64,000 nucleotides of DNA from Bimuria novae-zelandiae CBS 107.79 (GCA_010015655.1 ML976781.1:95601-159600), one strand, 5' to 3'. Positions 45,498-57,010 are shown, numbered from the stretch's first letter. Notes: generated from the letters alone by a model not told the origin. Program-made: numbers and translations.

Positions 45498-46861
45498 ATG
45501 CCTATTAATCGCCGGAAGCCGTACAAGTACAAGGTACAAAAACCCCCGAGAAAAAAAGACCCAGAAACGCGATCTTACGGCGGTGGAGAGAGCTTTTGCA
45601 GTCAGCGCGTCGATGCACAGGATGGCAACCAACAAAGAAATCGCCGCCTTGTTCGACCCACCCACGACGAAGGACGCAATTGCAAAGCTCGTACGGCGTA
45701 TACGAGATAGAGCAGATCAAGAAGGTATTTCTATCACAAATCCAACTTTGTACGAGACGTTGCCAGGGCGCGGCAGGCCTGAGTTGCTCGATGATGCGCA
45801 GAAGAAGCGCATCATCGAGATCGTCACCCAGGACCGCGCACACCGCGAGAAGGAGCCTCTACAAGCAATAAAGGATGGAGATTTTGACGAGCTCCCTCCT
45901 ATGAGTGTCTCTACGTTCGAAAACGTTATGTATGAAGCTGGGTACGCGCGTAGAAAGCCTGGATGGAAGCCGCCTTTGACTGAGCAAGAGATGCAGGATC
46001 GCTATAAATGGGCGCTCGCGCACAACCCCGATAGATATAAGGAAGGCGACACTTAGGATTCAACTTCAGAAAGTGTGTATATACAGATGAAACACCTGCT
46101 CGAATTGGTGAGCAACGTGGCATGCAGAGGGCGTGGTTTCTCCCAGATGAGAAGTACGATCTTGACGTCAAACATGACCGCGTACAGAAGTACTGCAAGC
46201 TTCAATTTTATGGAGCATTTACGTATAATCATAAGGGACCTTGCTATATATACGGACACGAGAAAGAGGACGAAAAAGTGGCTGCAGAGGCAGCGCTTGC
46301 ACGCGAGAATGCAGAGCGTCGAAAACAAGCAACTTCTGCACAGTATCACGCACGCGCAGCTCTCCAGGAAATCGATCCAAACGACAGAAATCTACGCAGC
46401 CGTAAACACCAATATACAAAGAAGGATGACTATACTCGTGGGGCCCGGCAACGGGGTGGCATTGATGGATATCGCTATCGTGAGAAGGCACTCAAGAAAG
46501 TGGTGCCATGGCTTAAGGACCTCAGGAGACAAGGCATTAACACTATATTACTTAAGGATGGAGCTCTTGCTCACACCTCTTGTATTACAAAGGATTATTT
46601 ATCTGTACATCAGATAGAGAGGCTACCTTGGCCAAGGCACTCCCCAGACGTTAATGCCCCGGAGCACGCATGGCCATGGATTCGGCGGCATATTACAAAG
46701 GAGATGCCGCAATCTACATGCAAGGATAAGTGCCAACGTTAATAGGAACAGCAATGGGAGAATCTCCCTATAGAAGTGATTAATAAGTGGATTAATCACG
46801 TTCCTATTATTGTTCGTCGTATTATGGCTTATGGCGGGAACAACGACTTCTATGACGGCTA
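45498..46861 (+). pseudogene. Decayed Tc1-type transposase (first)
   Basis: The protein can be followed through at least two frameshifts. It begins MPINRRKPYKYKVQKPPRKK (45498), shifts near 45565 to TAVERAFAVSASMH and NKEIAALFDPPTTKDAIAKL (HTH), then GRGRPELLDDAQKKRIIEIV; a one-base shift at about 46054 is followed by VYTDETPARIGEQRG (first D), ILLKDGALAHTS (second D) and PRHSPDVNAPEHAWPWIRR (final E). TAA TAG at 46739-46744 interrupts the tail, which goes on to IMAYGGNNDFYDG. Little RIP, unlike the pogo elements next door. Ends of the element were not found. Confidence 0.75.
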
Positions 46862-46982
46862 AGGGCTCCCAGGATGCCTCAACACTAAGAAAAAGTCTGT
46901 ATACGTCGTTTTCAAGCTTTAATATGTGTTTATTCGAACGCGCATAGTCTAAAAACCCATTATTATCCTGTTCTCATACAAA

Positions 46983-47722
46983 AATGGCGGGTGGGCAGAT
47001 CAATGTTGGTGGGCCGCGAAGACCTTATACTACGCGTCTCCCACACAAATAATATGGCAAAGGAGGCTCTTAAGGTCAAACGCTCTCGCGCGACTGTCGC
47101 TGGCACCAACGAGGAGCGGCAACTACGGGAAATCAAACGTAATATTGCCCATAATAACAGTCAACGCCGAGCTACCAATAAGGCTGCTGGTAAGAAAGGT
47201 GGAGCTCTCCGCGCAGGTATCAAGAAACCTCTTACTGTTGAAAAGTTCTTTAAAACAGAGGAGTTTGTATACAAAGAAGGAAAGGGCATGAACGGCATCT
47301 GGTACGCAGAGAACATACTTAAGAAACACCTATTCCCTTATTACTGCGCTATACGCGACAATAACCCAGGCGCAGCTGTCTAGTTGATTCAAGACAACGT
47401 TCGCCTACACTTAATAGGCCTCCGGTACTGCCAGCCAGAAATTGAAGCTCTAGGAATCAAGTTTGGCCCTCAGCCTCCCAATTCACCCGACTTACACCCA
47501 ATTGAGCGCTGTTTTGGGCGCCTAGAAGGTTTTTTGGCAAGTTACGAATGCCTATCAAGTTCCAAGGAGGCCAAAAAGGCTGCAGAACAGTACATAAAGG
47601 AGGTCTGGCAAGGTGATGAGACACTCAGGCAGTATATGGCCGAAAAGCTTCATCCTACCTACTTTATGCGCGTTGCAGAGCTCTGCGAGGACGCAGGTGG
47701 CCAGAACAACTTTACAGCATAA
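46983..47722 (+). pseudogene. Decayed Tc1-type transposase (second), C-terminal part
   Basis: One plus-strand frame from about 46991 to 47722 with a single TAG at 47381-47383. It contains EERQLREIKRNIAHNNSQRR, IWYAENILKKHLFPYYCAIR, LIQDNVRLHL (catalytic D), then SPDLHPIERCFGRLEGFLAS (D/E region). The N-terminal DNA-binding part and first catalytic D are missing, so this is a truncated second family, different from the transposase before it. Confidence 0.65.
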
Positions 47723-47887
47723 TTAGAACATCTTATTTGGGTGTATTTGCTCATACTTTAGATGGAATCAAGATGCCCGACTTTTGAAGTTGCTACCCTT
47801 GCAGGAATCCCTGCTGCACGTGACGGCCGACTTTATTAAGATTACCCTTTGTAGTATTAAGAAATATTACGTGTTTTGTGCGGGTGT

Positions 47888-47944
47888 CGCGTTTTGGTGA
47901 GGTGGCCGGAAACCCCGGGTGGCCGGAGACTAGGTACGCTAGCT
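47888..47944. repeat. Orphan right terminus of a pogo-type element
   Basis: GGTGGCCGGA occurs twice, 17 bp apart (47911 and 47928), followed by TA at 47945-47946. The arrangement and partial match to the left end of element D suggest a right terminus whose left partner is lost. Confidence 0.4.
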
Positions 47945-47946
47945 TA

Positions 47947-48144
47947 ACGAGATACTCAGGTATGTATGAAAAATTCTTTATGGAATGGAGTTAATTAATC
48001 CTATATGGATTATAGCACTGGTTCCGTGCCCGTAGATGTGAAGATACTTTCATGTTATTAAAACCTAAAGACGGGCTCTTTCATCCTTTGTGTTAGCCGC
48101 GCCGAAAGCCTTATCGAGTATTGGTTTCGACTAGTCAAGCTGGG
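47947..48144. other. Short spacer, 3' flank of FAD monooxygenase
   Basis: Unremarkable sequence between the transposon island and the first gene of the 48-58 kb island. Confidence 0.5.
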
Positions 48145-49632
48145 TCAGTGGTCGCATCGGCTTCTATAGAGAGAACTCACAGCTTCCATAAAGTCATAGG
48201 CATACAGCCAGTCGAGTCCAGCTCCAGCTTTCCAGGCGCTGTATTTTGGATGGCTCGGATCCATTCTCTCTGCCATCTTCAGATCCCGCTCACGCTGTTC
48301 AGTGCCGTCGTCTAACGCCTTGTATAATCCGGTGTTGAGAGCAGCTTCCTGGATTTGCTCTGCCCTGCCTTTCCTTATCTTCTGGTACGCAGCTAGGGCA
48401 AGAGGGATATCTTCGAGGGATTTTGCGCGAGCTAAGCAACTCGCTAGAACTCCTCCATCTTCTACGGCAGTCGCAGCGCCCTGACAAGAACGTTAGTAAG
48501 ACTCTTTGTAGGGGGTATAGGTCATACCATTCCTAGATGGGGAACCATAGCGTGGGCTGCGTCGCCAAGGACAGCAACTCTGCCCCCTGGGCTGATCCAA
48601 GTGTCGAGCTTAGGCAGATAGGCAAGTTTCCACAGGAAACATTCTTCTGGGTCTACCAGCTGCGCTAGTTTCCGGACTCTTGGCTCAAACATGTTGATGC
48701 TCTTTCTCATAGAGCCGACATCTCCTAACCTATATGAACTGCTCGTATTCGGGGTTAGGGCATCTAATGAATCCGCAGTTCTGTCTTTCCCTTCGGGATA
48801 AATGGTCAACGTTACTGCATAAAATTCCTCGCGACTAGTTGCCCCGCCGATTATCTGTCGGCCAGGCCCATACCAGCTATGTATAGGATTATTGTCCATG
48901 AGTGGAGCAGTAATAGGGTTACTCTTCATAACCTGACTAGGCACCTTGAACTGATATGCAATGGCTTCGGGTATAGGTTCTACCTTTTTCCCGGACAGTA
49001 TTGCTGCGCGAACAACGGATTTAATACCTTCCATATGATGCATTAGATCCTGCCCGCTCCAGAGTACAATGGAAGGTAGATCTGCTTACCATCTGCTCCA
49101 ATCACGAGATCTCCCTTTATCTCCTCAGACGACGAAAGTGTCACACTTGGCACAGTTACATCAACGCGGACGACGAGGCACCCAAATCGAATCTCTACTC
49201 CAGCCTTTCTGGCTTCCAAGTAGAGTATTCTCTGGTACTCCTCGCGAGTGATGGACATGATCCTGTGCTTGGTTAATACGAATATTCTGCAGGTTATATT
49301 GTAATATCATACGGGTAACCAAATCGGGACTTCATAGCGAGATAGTTGGTTTCCTCTAGAACATTCCCATCTGCGTAACGGAAAACGGTATGCTTATTCC
49401 GAGCATTATCGGTGGCGAGTATCCTCTCCCAAACTCCAAATTGATCAAGCACCCGAGCGGCGGAGGGAGGTATTACAAGGCTGCCACCTAACGTTTGCGG
49501 ACTGGGGCTATTTTCAAGAACAACAACTCGGTGGCAACCAAGCCGCTGTATACCAATGGCACTCAGTAGGCCGGAAATCCCTCCTCCAACAATAATGATG
49601 CGGTATGAGGCCCCTTTAGCAACTTCGATCAT
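48145..49632 (-). CDS. FAD-dependent monooxygenase (salicylate-hydroxylase-like)
   Basis: Four exons: 49632..49313, 49262..49090, 49027..48528, 48480..48145; 442 residues, no disruption. The Rossmann FAD site YRIIIVGGGISGLLSAIGIQ is at residues 10-29; GDLVIGADG binds FAD/NADPH in the middle; RVAVLGDAAHAMVPHLGM then GAATAVEDGGVLA is the second FAD motif. Such class A flavoproteins hydroxylate or epoxidise aromatic or polyketide substrates with NAD(P)H and O2. The splice joins give GYPIMSITREEYQ, ADGIKSVVR and HLGMGAATAVED, all as expected. An alternative 3' end exists: a 41-nt GTGAGT...CCCAG intron would end the protein with ALD at 48131. Divergent from the MDR gene across a minisatellite. Confidence 0.86.
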
Positions 49633-49781
49633 AATGCTGAAATTTTGGAAGTAATTTGATGCGAAGTAGAAAGGTTATTCTCTTTAATAAAAGAAAAAAA
49701 TAATGAATATAGCAGTAGAGGCGTGCTACAAGCGGATCTCAAATGGTCTGTAAGACACCAGGCAGCCTGGCGTTTCCTAAA

Positions 49782-50135
49782 CTAAGAGCCGAGAAACTCT
49801 AATCATCAGTAAAACCGAGGGCCGAGAAAACCCAAATCGTCCTTGCGTTGATCGAACTGAGGGCTGAAAAATTCTAATCATCCCAGCTAAGAGCCGAGAA
49901 ACTCTAATCATCCTGGCGTGAGTAAAACCGAGGGCCGAGAAAACCCAATCGTCCTTGCGCGTTGATCGAACTAAGGGCTGAGGAATTCTAATCATCCCAG
50001 CTAAGAGCCGAGAAACTCTAACCGAGGGCCGAGAAAACCCAACCGTCCTTGCGTTGATCGAACTGAGGGCTGAGGAATTCTAATCATCCCAGCTAAGGGC
50101 CGAAATATTCTAATCATCCCAGCTTTGATCGAACC
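49782..50135. repeat. Minisatellite with about 100-bp higher-order units
   Basis: CTAAGAGCCGAGAAACTCTA starts at 49782, 49887 and 50001, with a variant at 50093 (unit lengths 105, 114, 92). Each unit is built of shorter related modules of the form GAGGGCCGAGAAAACCC / GAGGGCTGAGGAATTC. It lies between the start codons of two divergent genes. Confidence 0.9.
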
Positions 50136-50287
50136 GAGGCTCGCGTCCGCAGATATTTTCACAAGCGATGGAACTCTCTCTCATTGTACTAGGTTCTCCG
50201 CTCTTCTATTTATATACTACAGTATAACATACTCAATACATTCTACAAATTAAAAGGCATAAGTTAATTCAGTGTCGAACAATTGTT

Positions 50288-51614
50288 ATGTCTCAGTCAA
50301 CATACAAGTCTGTTGTCCTAGCCAAGCGCCCTAAGTCAGTCATTGTCCCGGGCGAGACCTTTACACTCAAAGAAAACCCTATCATCACAGAGGCAGATCT
50401 GGAAGATGGGCACGTTCTTGTGCAAACGTTATATCTGTCGCTAGACCCAGGTATGCGTGGTTGGCTGAATGGTAACTCCCATTTTTTTTATAATTCTGTT
50501 GCCAATGTGAATACTGACCTAAACCATAGATGTGCGTTCCTACATACCGCCAGTACAGATAGGCGAGGTGATGCGCGGCGTTTCTATTGGCAAAGTTGTA
50601 ACCTCCAAGTCTCCATTATTTGCTGTGGGAGACTACGTGTCTGTCATGTCTGGATGGGCCGAACTCTGTACCGCAGACGCAGAGGGTAAAGACGGAAAGA
50701 GCTTAACGAAGCTCAGCACTCCAGCGAACGGAAAGATTACTGATGCTCTAGGTGTTCTAGGCATGCCTGGTCTCACTGCGTACTTTGGCCTCTTAAATGT
50801 TGGGAAAGTCAAAGCGGGAGACTTCGTTGTCGTCTCAGGTGCAGCAGGAGCCACGGGAAGCATTGTTTGTCAAATTGCCAAGTTAAAAGGCGCGAAGGTC
50901 CTAGGTATCGTGGGTAGTGATGAAAAGGCTAAGTGGCTAAAGGATCTGGGTTGTGATGAAGCCTTGAATTACAAAGATGCAAACTTTGTCGCAAATTTCA
51001 AGGCCAAGACGAAGGACAAGATCGACGTGTTCTTCGACAACGTGGGAGGAGACGTTTTGGAACTTGCTATTTCAAGAGCAAAACTTTATGCTAGATTTGT
51101 CATCTGCGGTGGTGAGTATCCTCGGCATTCTGATTACATGAAGACTCTCTCACAGCTTATAGCTATTAGCCAATACAACTCTGCAGCACAGTCTGGACCA
51201 AAGGTAACTTCAACAAGTCAGCATGCTAACATGTAAGATGCTAACAACTAGCTAGAATTTTTCTAATATAGTTTCTCTCCGCCTCAAGTAGGTCTATTTC
51301 CTCAGTCCCCCCTGTATCATAATTATACTCACGTTTATGCCTAGAATGGAAGGCTTTATCGTCTTTGACTACAGCTCTCAATACCATAAAGCACTAGAAG
51401 AATTAGCCCAGTGGCTTGCAGAGGGAAAGCTTCAACGCAAGGAGACCATTGTTTCAGGAGGCCTGGAAGTTGCTGATCGTGCGCTTGCCGCATTGTATAA
51501 GGGGATTAATACAGGTATATTATTTTATCCTAGAATTATTAAACTTACAGGCTAATTCTATTAGGCAAACTACTTGTTGAAATCAAATCTCATAAAGGTG
51601 GTCTGAAGCTGTAA
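50288..51614 (+). CDS. NADP-dependent MDR oxidoreductase (curcumin/prostaglandin reductase-like)
   Basis: Six exons: 50288..50471, 50530..51111, 51163..51203, 51256..51287, 51345..51514, 51565..51614; 352 residues. Starts MSQSTYKSVVLAKRPKS; LVQTLYLSLDPGMRGWLND is typical of the zinc-free MDR reductases (leukotriene B4 12-hydroxydehydrogenase/2-alkenal reductase). The nucleotide site is VVSGAAGATGSIVCQIAKLK; DKIDVFFDNVGGDVLELAI follows. The 32-nt fourth exon gives NFSNIVSLRLK, and joins to MEGFIVFDYSSQYHKALEEL and KLLVEIKSHKGGLKL, all family blocks. It reduces alpha,beta-unsaturated carbonyl compounds with NADPH in the cytosol. Intact, although it sits beside a transposon island. Confidence 0.88.
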
Positions 51615-51659
51615 TAGCTTCAAGGGGAGAGGTTATAACAGATAGGCAAGTGATCGGCT

Positions 51660-51950
51660 CGGGCGAGTGGCAGACGTCTCAACAAGCAGTTAGTTCTTGG
51701 TGTACAGGGTGTTGCGCTATGCAGAAGATGCTATTCTTGTGCCCGTCAAAATGCGAGACAGTTGTTTTGTATCTCAATCTCTATCTACATATCCTGTCCG
51801 CCTTCTCTGCTCTCATCGTCGGAGTCCATGGGCACATCCCCATTATCCTCTATGATTTCTTCTGTCTCGTCTGCCTCGAGCGTGGGGTTATTGTTGTGAT
51901 AATTGATGTCGTCCTCTTCTCGGTGTGGCTGGTTTGGATTCGGGACTGCT
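51660..51950 (-). pseudogene. Relic of a WD-repeat gene (AAMP/Sqt1-like N-terminal part)
   Basis: Minus strand: NPNQPHREEDDINYHNNN then ADETEEIIEDNGDVPMDSDD, an acidic leader like that of fungal AAMP/Sqt1 ribosome-assembly proteins; after a TAG at about 51787 and a one-base shift comes SHFDGHKNSIFCIAQHPVHQ, the start of the first WD repeat. Nothing further of the propeller is found. Sqt1 chaperones ribosomal protein uL16. The match is from memory of the family; this is a truncated, non-functional copy. Confidence 0.5.
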
Positions 51951-52351
51951 ATTGCGCTGCTTCTTGCTCTTGTTTGTTTTGGATAGATAAAACTTGAGAT
52001 GCAGCGGTTGGGGGGAGGCAGCAAAAGACTGTTTTGGAGCTTTATGAGGCGCTGAGTTGTGTTGCTTAGAAATGCAATGTTGCACTTTCTATCAAGAACT
52101 TTTTCGCGCCGCGCAGCGCGTTGGAGGGGCAATCGCCGACCCCACACACGTCATTTGTAAGCTCCAACAATTATGTGCTAGACCAGAGGGCTGTGGTATG
52201 AAAAGACAATATGGCGTGGAGACAACAATAGAACACGGCTGGTATTCGAATTGCTAGATGGCAGGCAAATAATTTGCTGAGCTACATACAACAATTGCTA
52301 CACATCTCATTCTGCGCCGCTCCGTATAAATCGTCTACACAGCAATGCAGG
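51951..52351. other. Intergenic region 3' of the acyl-CoA ligase gene
   Basis: About 400 bp; no supported gene. Confidence 0.4.
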
Positions 52352-54350
52352 CTACAACTTGCTTCCTGCCTTCCTCCTCTCCCTCTCCTTGTCTCTCAAC
52401 AGCCGTCTCAAGATCTTGCCTGATGGCGATTTCGGAATCTCATCGATGAACTCGACACCGCCCGCAAGCCTCTTGTAGTGTGCCTTGTGTTTTTCTACGT
52501 GTTTCTGGATGTCACGTGCAATTGCCCTGTCGCTTTCTTCGAGACCAATGGACAGTGACTTGACAACGTATGCTTTCGGCACTTCGCCCGCCTTGTCATC
52601 TGGTACTGGAATCACGGCGCAGTCGTTGACGGCGGGGTGAGTGAGGAGGTGAGCTTCAAGCTCTGCGGGTGCAACTTGGTTACCCTACAGCACTGTTAGC
52701 CTAGCACGAGCCAAGAGGAACTAGGCGACCGACTTTGACTTTGATTAGCTCCTTTATGCGGTCTGTAATGAAGATATGCTCATTGCCTGATGGAGCTTTG
52801 CGGATGACAGCCTCGTCGCCAGTCCTCATGTAACCATCCTGAAAGGTTTCCTTATTCGCCTGGTCGTTGTTCAGATAGCCGAGAACGACTGCCGGCGACT
52901 TGACAAGCAGCTCGCCGGGCTGGTCATAGCCAGTAATCTCGACGCCTTCAATAGTGACAATCTTACACTCGATGGCCGGCAAGAGAGACCCCGAAGAGCC
53001 GAACCAGATGTCTGTGGGCGACGAGGAGGAGACGACGGTGCAAGTCTCGGTAAGACCTGTTCAAGGTTAGACACTCGTCAGCAGTGGTCTTGGATCAACC
53101 TACCATAGCCTTGACAGATCTTCCACGAGGGGAATATCTTTTGCAGGTCGTCAGCAGTCTCTTGCCCAAGTGGTGCGGCCCCAGTGAACAGCGACCACAC
53201 GGAGCTGAGGTCATACTTGGCAAGCACTTGTGGGTTCTTTGTCATCAAGATGATGATGGGTGGTACCTTAGTCATGTCAGCTGGCTTACATGGAAGAAGC
53301 AAAAGAATACGCACCAGGAATAGAGTGCTAATTTTGTGGTCTTGGATCGCTTGCAATGTTGATGCAAACTCGAACTTGGGAAGAATAATGACACCATCGC
53401 CGCGGTATACGCACACGTGGCAGATGACGACCAGCCCGTAGACGTGCGACATTGGCAGGAGACCAAGAACGTTCTCGGTGTAGTCTGCTTGATTGCGAAG
53501 GTCGTTGATGATTGTGTCTCTGTATGGCTTCTCGAATGTGCCTACTTGCACTGCATCTGATTAGCAAAGCGCATTTGCAGCAGTCGAGGAGCTCGTACTG
53601 GTGTTTGCGATAACATTGCGATGCGAGATCTTGACAGCTTTGGGCAGGCCCGATGTGCCGCTGGAGTAGCAGAGGAAGGCGGTCCTCTTTGCGCCGTGGC
53701 CCGACTCCCAATTCAATGGTTCCAGGCGCTCCAGCTTCTTGCCGTCGCTGATCAAGTCATCCACCGTCTTCATGCCCTTGGGCGCGCCTTTCCCGTCCGT
53801 GAACTTCTCTGGTAGGTCTAGTATGTAGATGCGATTCTCTGGAATGCCGCTCTTGGTTGCTGCCTCACGCGCGACCTCTAGCAGCGGCACACAAGTAAAG
53901 AGAGCCTTTGCGCCCGAGTTCTTCAGCTGGTATTCGAGCTCGGCCGCGCTATAAGCGGCGTTCGCGGGCGACTGGATGCCTCCGAGGCGGTGCGTTGCCC
54001 ATGCTAGAGGCAGTGTGTCGATCTACCAATGGGTCAGCGCAGTGCATGCCGTGCCCTTCCCGTGCGCCTACAGTATTCACCGCGTAGACAGCAATGACCT
54101 TGTCCCACTCGGAGCCCTTGTTCGGCTGGAAGCCGAGCTCCTTTGCCAGCCCTCGCGCCAGCCAGTCGACACGCTCCTTGACGTCCAAGCTCGTGTACGT
54201 CTTGCCCGTCAGCCCGCAGGTAAACGGGTTGTGCGAGTAGCCGAGCGGGTGTCTTCCATATCTCTCCTCTAGCATAAAATCGCAAATGGGAATTGAGTCG
54301 GGCGGGTCAAAGGGCAGCTGCGGCACCCATGGCGGAGGAGCGAAAACCAT
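52352..54350 (-). CDS. Acyl-CoA ligase, 4-coumarate-CoA-ligase-like, peroxisomal (C-terminal SKL)
   Basis: Six exons: 54350..54072, 54022..53599, 53550..53315, 53266..53104, 53056..52734, 52684..52352; 585 residues. Start MVFAPPPWVPQLPFDPPDSI; the open frame extends five codons upstream but without another ATG. Adenylate-forming motifs in order: CYSSGTSGLPKAVKISHRNV (P-loop), LLPMSHVYGLV, FTGAAPLGQETADDLQ, CQGYGLTETC (A5), DGYMRTGDEAVI (A7), ITDRIKELIKVKGNQVAPAE (A8) and FIDEIPKSPSGKILRR with the catalytic lysine. The protein ends RRKAGSKL, a peroxisomal PTS1. It activates a carboxylic acid (aromatic or fatty) to its CoA thioester through an acyl-AMP. Each splice join was checked for frame. 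The donor of the fifth intron is GTCGGT, slightly unusual. Confidence 0.92.
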
Positions 54351-55647
54351 CTTGCGCGCACTCACGACAAGTATACGGCCAATTGATAGTCAAAGGAAAC
54401 AACGCTCGCCCTATGTCACAGCAGGGACACGCAGCTCTAAAAGCAAAGGGAGCACCAGCATGCCGAACAAGCCCGGTGATGATACTAATCTAGTAGCTGT
54501 TCGGAAGCTGTCCGCTCCTTGCAGCCGAGGCCATCGCCAGCCCGCAAAGTGCGGAGAAAGCTGGGGAAGCCGAACCCAAAAGAGATAGCCGCCTTGGCAC
54601 TGGCTGGCGACACCACTTGGGCAGTGCAGAGCCTCAACTTCGAGACGCAGAGCCCACATCCTCCTCGATGTGAAGCATGGCCAGAAACCGTATGGTGATG
54701 ATGTGTGCTGCTTCGCTTCGCGTGTTCGAGGGACACGCTGTGTACCATGGTTGGGAGGTACAATCATGGCTAGCCCCCCGCTCTCGTCTCCAGAGGTCGC
54801 AGGTGAAGGCGCACGAGTCTGACCGGTCTTCTCCCACCCCTCCTCTTCACCTGTCATAGTCTTGCTGCCTCTGCTCAATTGAGTCATAAAATAATCAAAG
54901 TTTTCATGGGCTGTCTGTTGAGCTCCATCATCAGTATCCGTCCTCCTACATCAAGCAACCTTTCAGTCGAGTCCTTCCTCAATTATCGTGCATTCAGACC
55001 ACCAATACTCCTTCAGCATGCAAACGCCACAATCTGTGAAATGCAAGCGCAAGCGCAAGCGCGACTCGACCGACACTATCGTCACGGACATCTCAAGCGT
55101 TTGGGATGACGGCTCTGGAGTTGTGAGCTCCGTCTCACCAATCAGCATGCCTGACCGACGTAGCCCCGAGCTTGACGAGTGCGCGTTTGTCCGAGCCCCA
55201 TGTTGCTGAGCCGCAGCCTCTCCTCCTTGTACCAGGCAGAGAGGTGGTACTTGTCGGCAAAGATAATGACGGGCGTTTGTAACGGGCAGTAACCAGAGTC
55301 TGTTCAGCTAGCTGCCTGCTTGAGGTTATCAACGAAACTGAAGAAGATGTAGGAAACGACTTCTCCGGCTTCGATCATCGATCGGGCATTCACATGTACG
55401 GGCTCCCCAACCGAGGCGAGCCCAGCATCAAGTATTATTAATCTGTTCTACCTCAACAACCCTGGCACCGACCGTATACCGAGGCCTGATTACTGATGCA
55501 CCGGGTATCGTTATGAGTGATTACATTTAGAGTGGGAACTATAACAACGTCCCATTATGTACTACAACAAAGTACTTCGACCATTATCTACTTCAATTCA
55601 TTACAGCTCACTCACTTGGAATTGGGGCTTTCATTAAACAAAATCAA
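54351..55647. other. Intergenic region with a small basic open frame
   Basis: About 1.3 kb. A 63-codon frame at 55018-55209 (MQTPQSVKCKRKRKRDSTDT then IVTDISSVWDDGSG) has a plausible basic stretch but no family pattern and may be a gene fragment. The rest shows no gene. Holds the promoters of the divergent ligase and hydrolase genes. Confidence 0.35.
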
Positions 55648-56562
55648 ATGATTATGTCCGCTCTGCGAGTAGCAGTATACGTTGCGCCGCCTATTCCTAT
55701 CCTTGGTCCTAATGGAAAACACCAAAACCATGTTTGGTCTCCGATTTCATGCACTCTAATATACTCTTCGACGGAAGCGGTCCTCGTTGATACTCCAATT
55801 ACGACACAGCAAAATCTGGAACTGATAGAATGGATCAAAAAGATTGCACCAGGCTGTAAGCTTCGATACGTTTATATTACCCACGGTCATGGCGATCACT
55901 TCTTCGGCATTCCATTATTAATGGAGCACTTCCCTGGTGTTGAACCGATAGCTACAGCTCCGACTGTGCGCCACATGGAGCAGCAGGTTAAAGAACCTTT
56001 GTTTGAGCAGGTTTGGGGCCAACGGTTCCCTGGGCTGATACCTCGACCTTTTGTGTTGGCGGAACCACTACCCGAATCCAATGAGTTCGAGATTTTAGGT
56101 ATACCCTTTCAGGCTATCGAGATCGGGCACGCTGATACCTACGACTCCACTTTTTTGTGGGTGCCCGATCTGCGACTTGCGGTGTGCGGCGATGTGGTAT
56201 ACGGACAGGTCCACCAGATGTTGATGGAAGCAAACACAAAAGCCAAGCGTGAGGAATGGATTAGGGCTATTGAAAAGGTGGAGTCTCTAAACCCTGCGTA
56301 CGTAATACCGGGGCATAGACAGGCCGAGGAAGTAGATGGCGTTTGGCACCTGGCATCAACGAAGAAATACCTTATTGATTTTGGAAAGGTTTTGGAGAAA
56401 GGCCCGAAAAGTCCGAGGGAGATTATTACGGAAATGTTGAAACTGTACCCGGAGAGATTCAATCCTGGTACGCTTCAGCTTAGTGCAATAGGAGCATTTA
56501 TGGTACCGAAAGAGGAATGGAATTCCTTAGGAGCCGGGAATATTCAAGGTGTGAAATTGTGA
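55648..56562 (+). CDS. Metallo-beta-lactamase-fold hydrolase
   Basis: Single exon, 304 residues. The metal site is complete: THGHGDHFFG (H79, H81, D83, H84), GHADTYDST with H161, LRLAVCGDVVYG with D182, and YVIPGHRQAEEVDG with H223. This is the fungal MBL hydrolase type (thioesterase/lactonase-like); the substrate is not known. Starts MIMSALRVAVYVAPPIP with no signal peptide; cytosolic by inference. ATG at 55654 is an equally good start. Lies between the divergent CoA ligase and the quinone-oxidoreductase-like gene; an MBL thioesterase or lactonase beside a CoA ligase and an oxygenase is a common cluster composition. Confidence 0.88.
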   Translation: MIMSALRVAVYVAPPIPILGPNGKHQNHVWSPISCTLIYSSTEAVLVDTPITTQQNLELIEWIKKIAPGCKLRYVYITHGHGDHFFGIPLLMEHFPGVEPIATAPTVRHMEQQVKEPLFEQVWGQRFPGLIPRPFVLAEPLPESNEFEILGIPFQAIEIGHADTYDSTFLWVPDLRLAVCGDVVYGQVHQMLMEANTKAKREEWIRAIEKVESLNPAYVIPGHRQAEEVDGVWHLASTKKYLIDFGKVLEKGPKSPREIITEMLKLYPERFNPGTLQLSAIGAFMVPKEEWNSLGAGNIQGVKL

Positions 56563-57010
56563 TTCATGTGGACGTTGATATTGTGAGGGAACGAGTATGT
56601 AACTTTCATGCGGTACAGATTCTCTCACTTTGTAAAGATCGTATAATTACTTAAGTTTGAGGGCTGCTGCGATTTGCCCCCCGTTTTTGAGATTTGTCCC
56701 CCAAAATCAATGTTTTGATGATAGGGTGGCGCGTTACGCCGTCAACCTCGTAATTGTTCCTGCCAAGCACTGAGTGGGGGAAAGAGCATGGAAGCGCGTG
56801 CGGAGGCCAGGGGTGTCGCTGAGGGCCGAGGCAACTTCTGGGTGGAGAGTCAGTGAGCTCAGCCCTCGCCGATGCGCTACCATGTCGCGCCAGATCTCTT
56901 ACGAAGTTCATCCCATATGCTTTTATCTTGATACTGGTTGAATATCATTCAAGCTCCTCAATATCCCAATTGTACACATTATCAGCCCATTTTTGCCACA
57001 TAGTCACAAG
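56563..57010. other. Intergenic region with GATTTGYCCCCC duplication
   Basis: About 450 bp. GATTTGCCCCCC and GATTTGTCCCCC lie 20 bp apart at about 56670-56702, resembling a duplicated transposon-end motif, but no inverted partner was found. Confidence 0.4.

Noticed and set aside
41353..47944. One large composite element from the D left end to the orphan end at 47944
   Set aside because: The D left end matches the end at 43264 better in its outer bases, and the 1.9-kb spacing fits a Fot1 element; the 47944 end is treated as a relative.
49777..49995. 72-codon minus-strand frame with repeated IRVSRLL units
   Set aside because: It is a translation of the minisatellite, not a gene.
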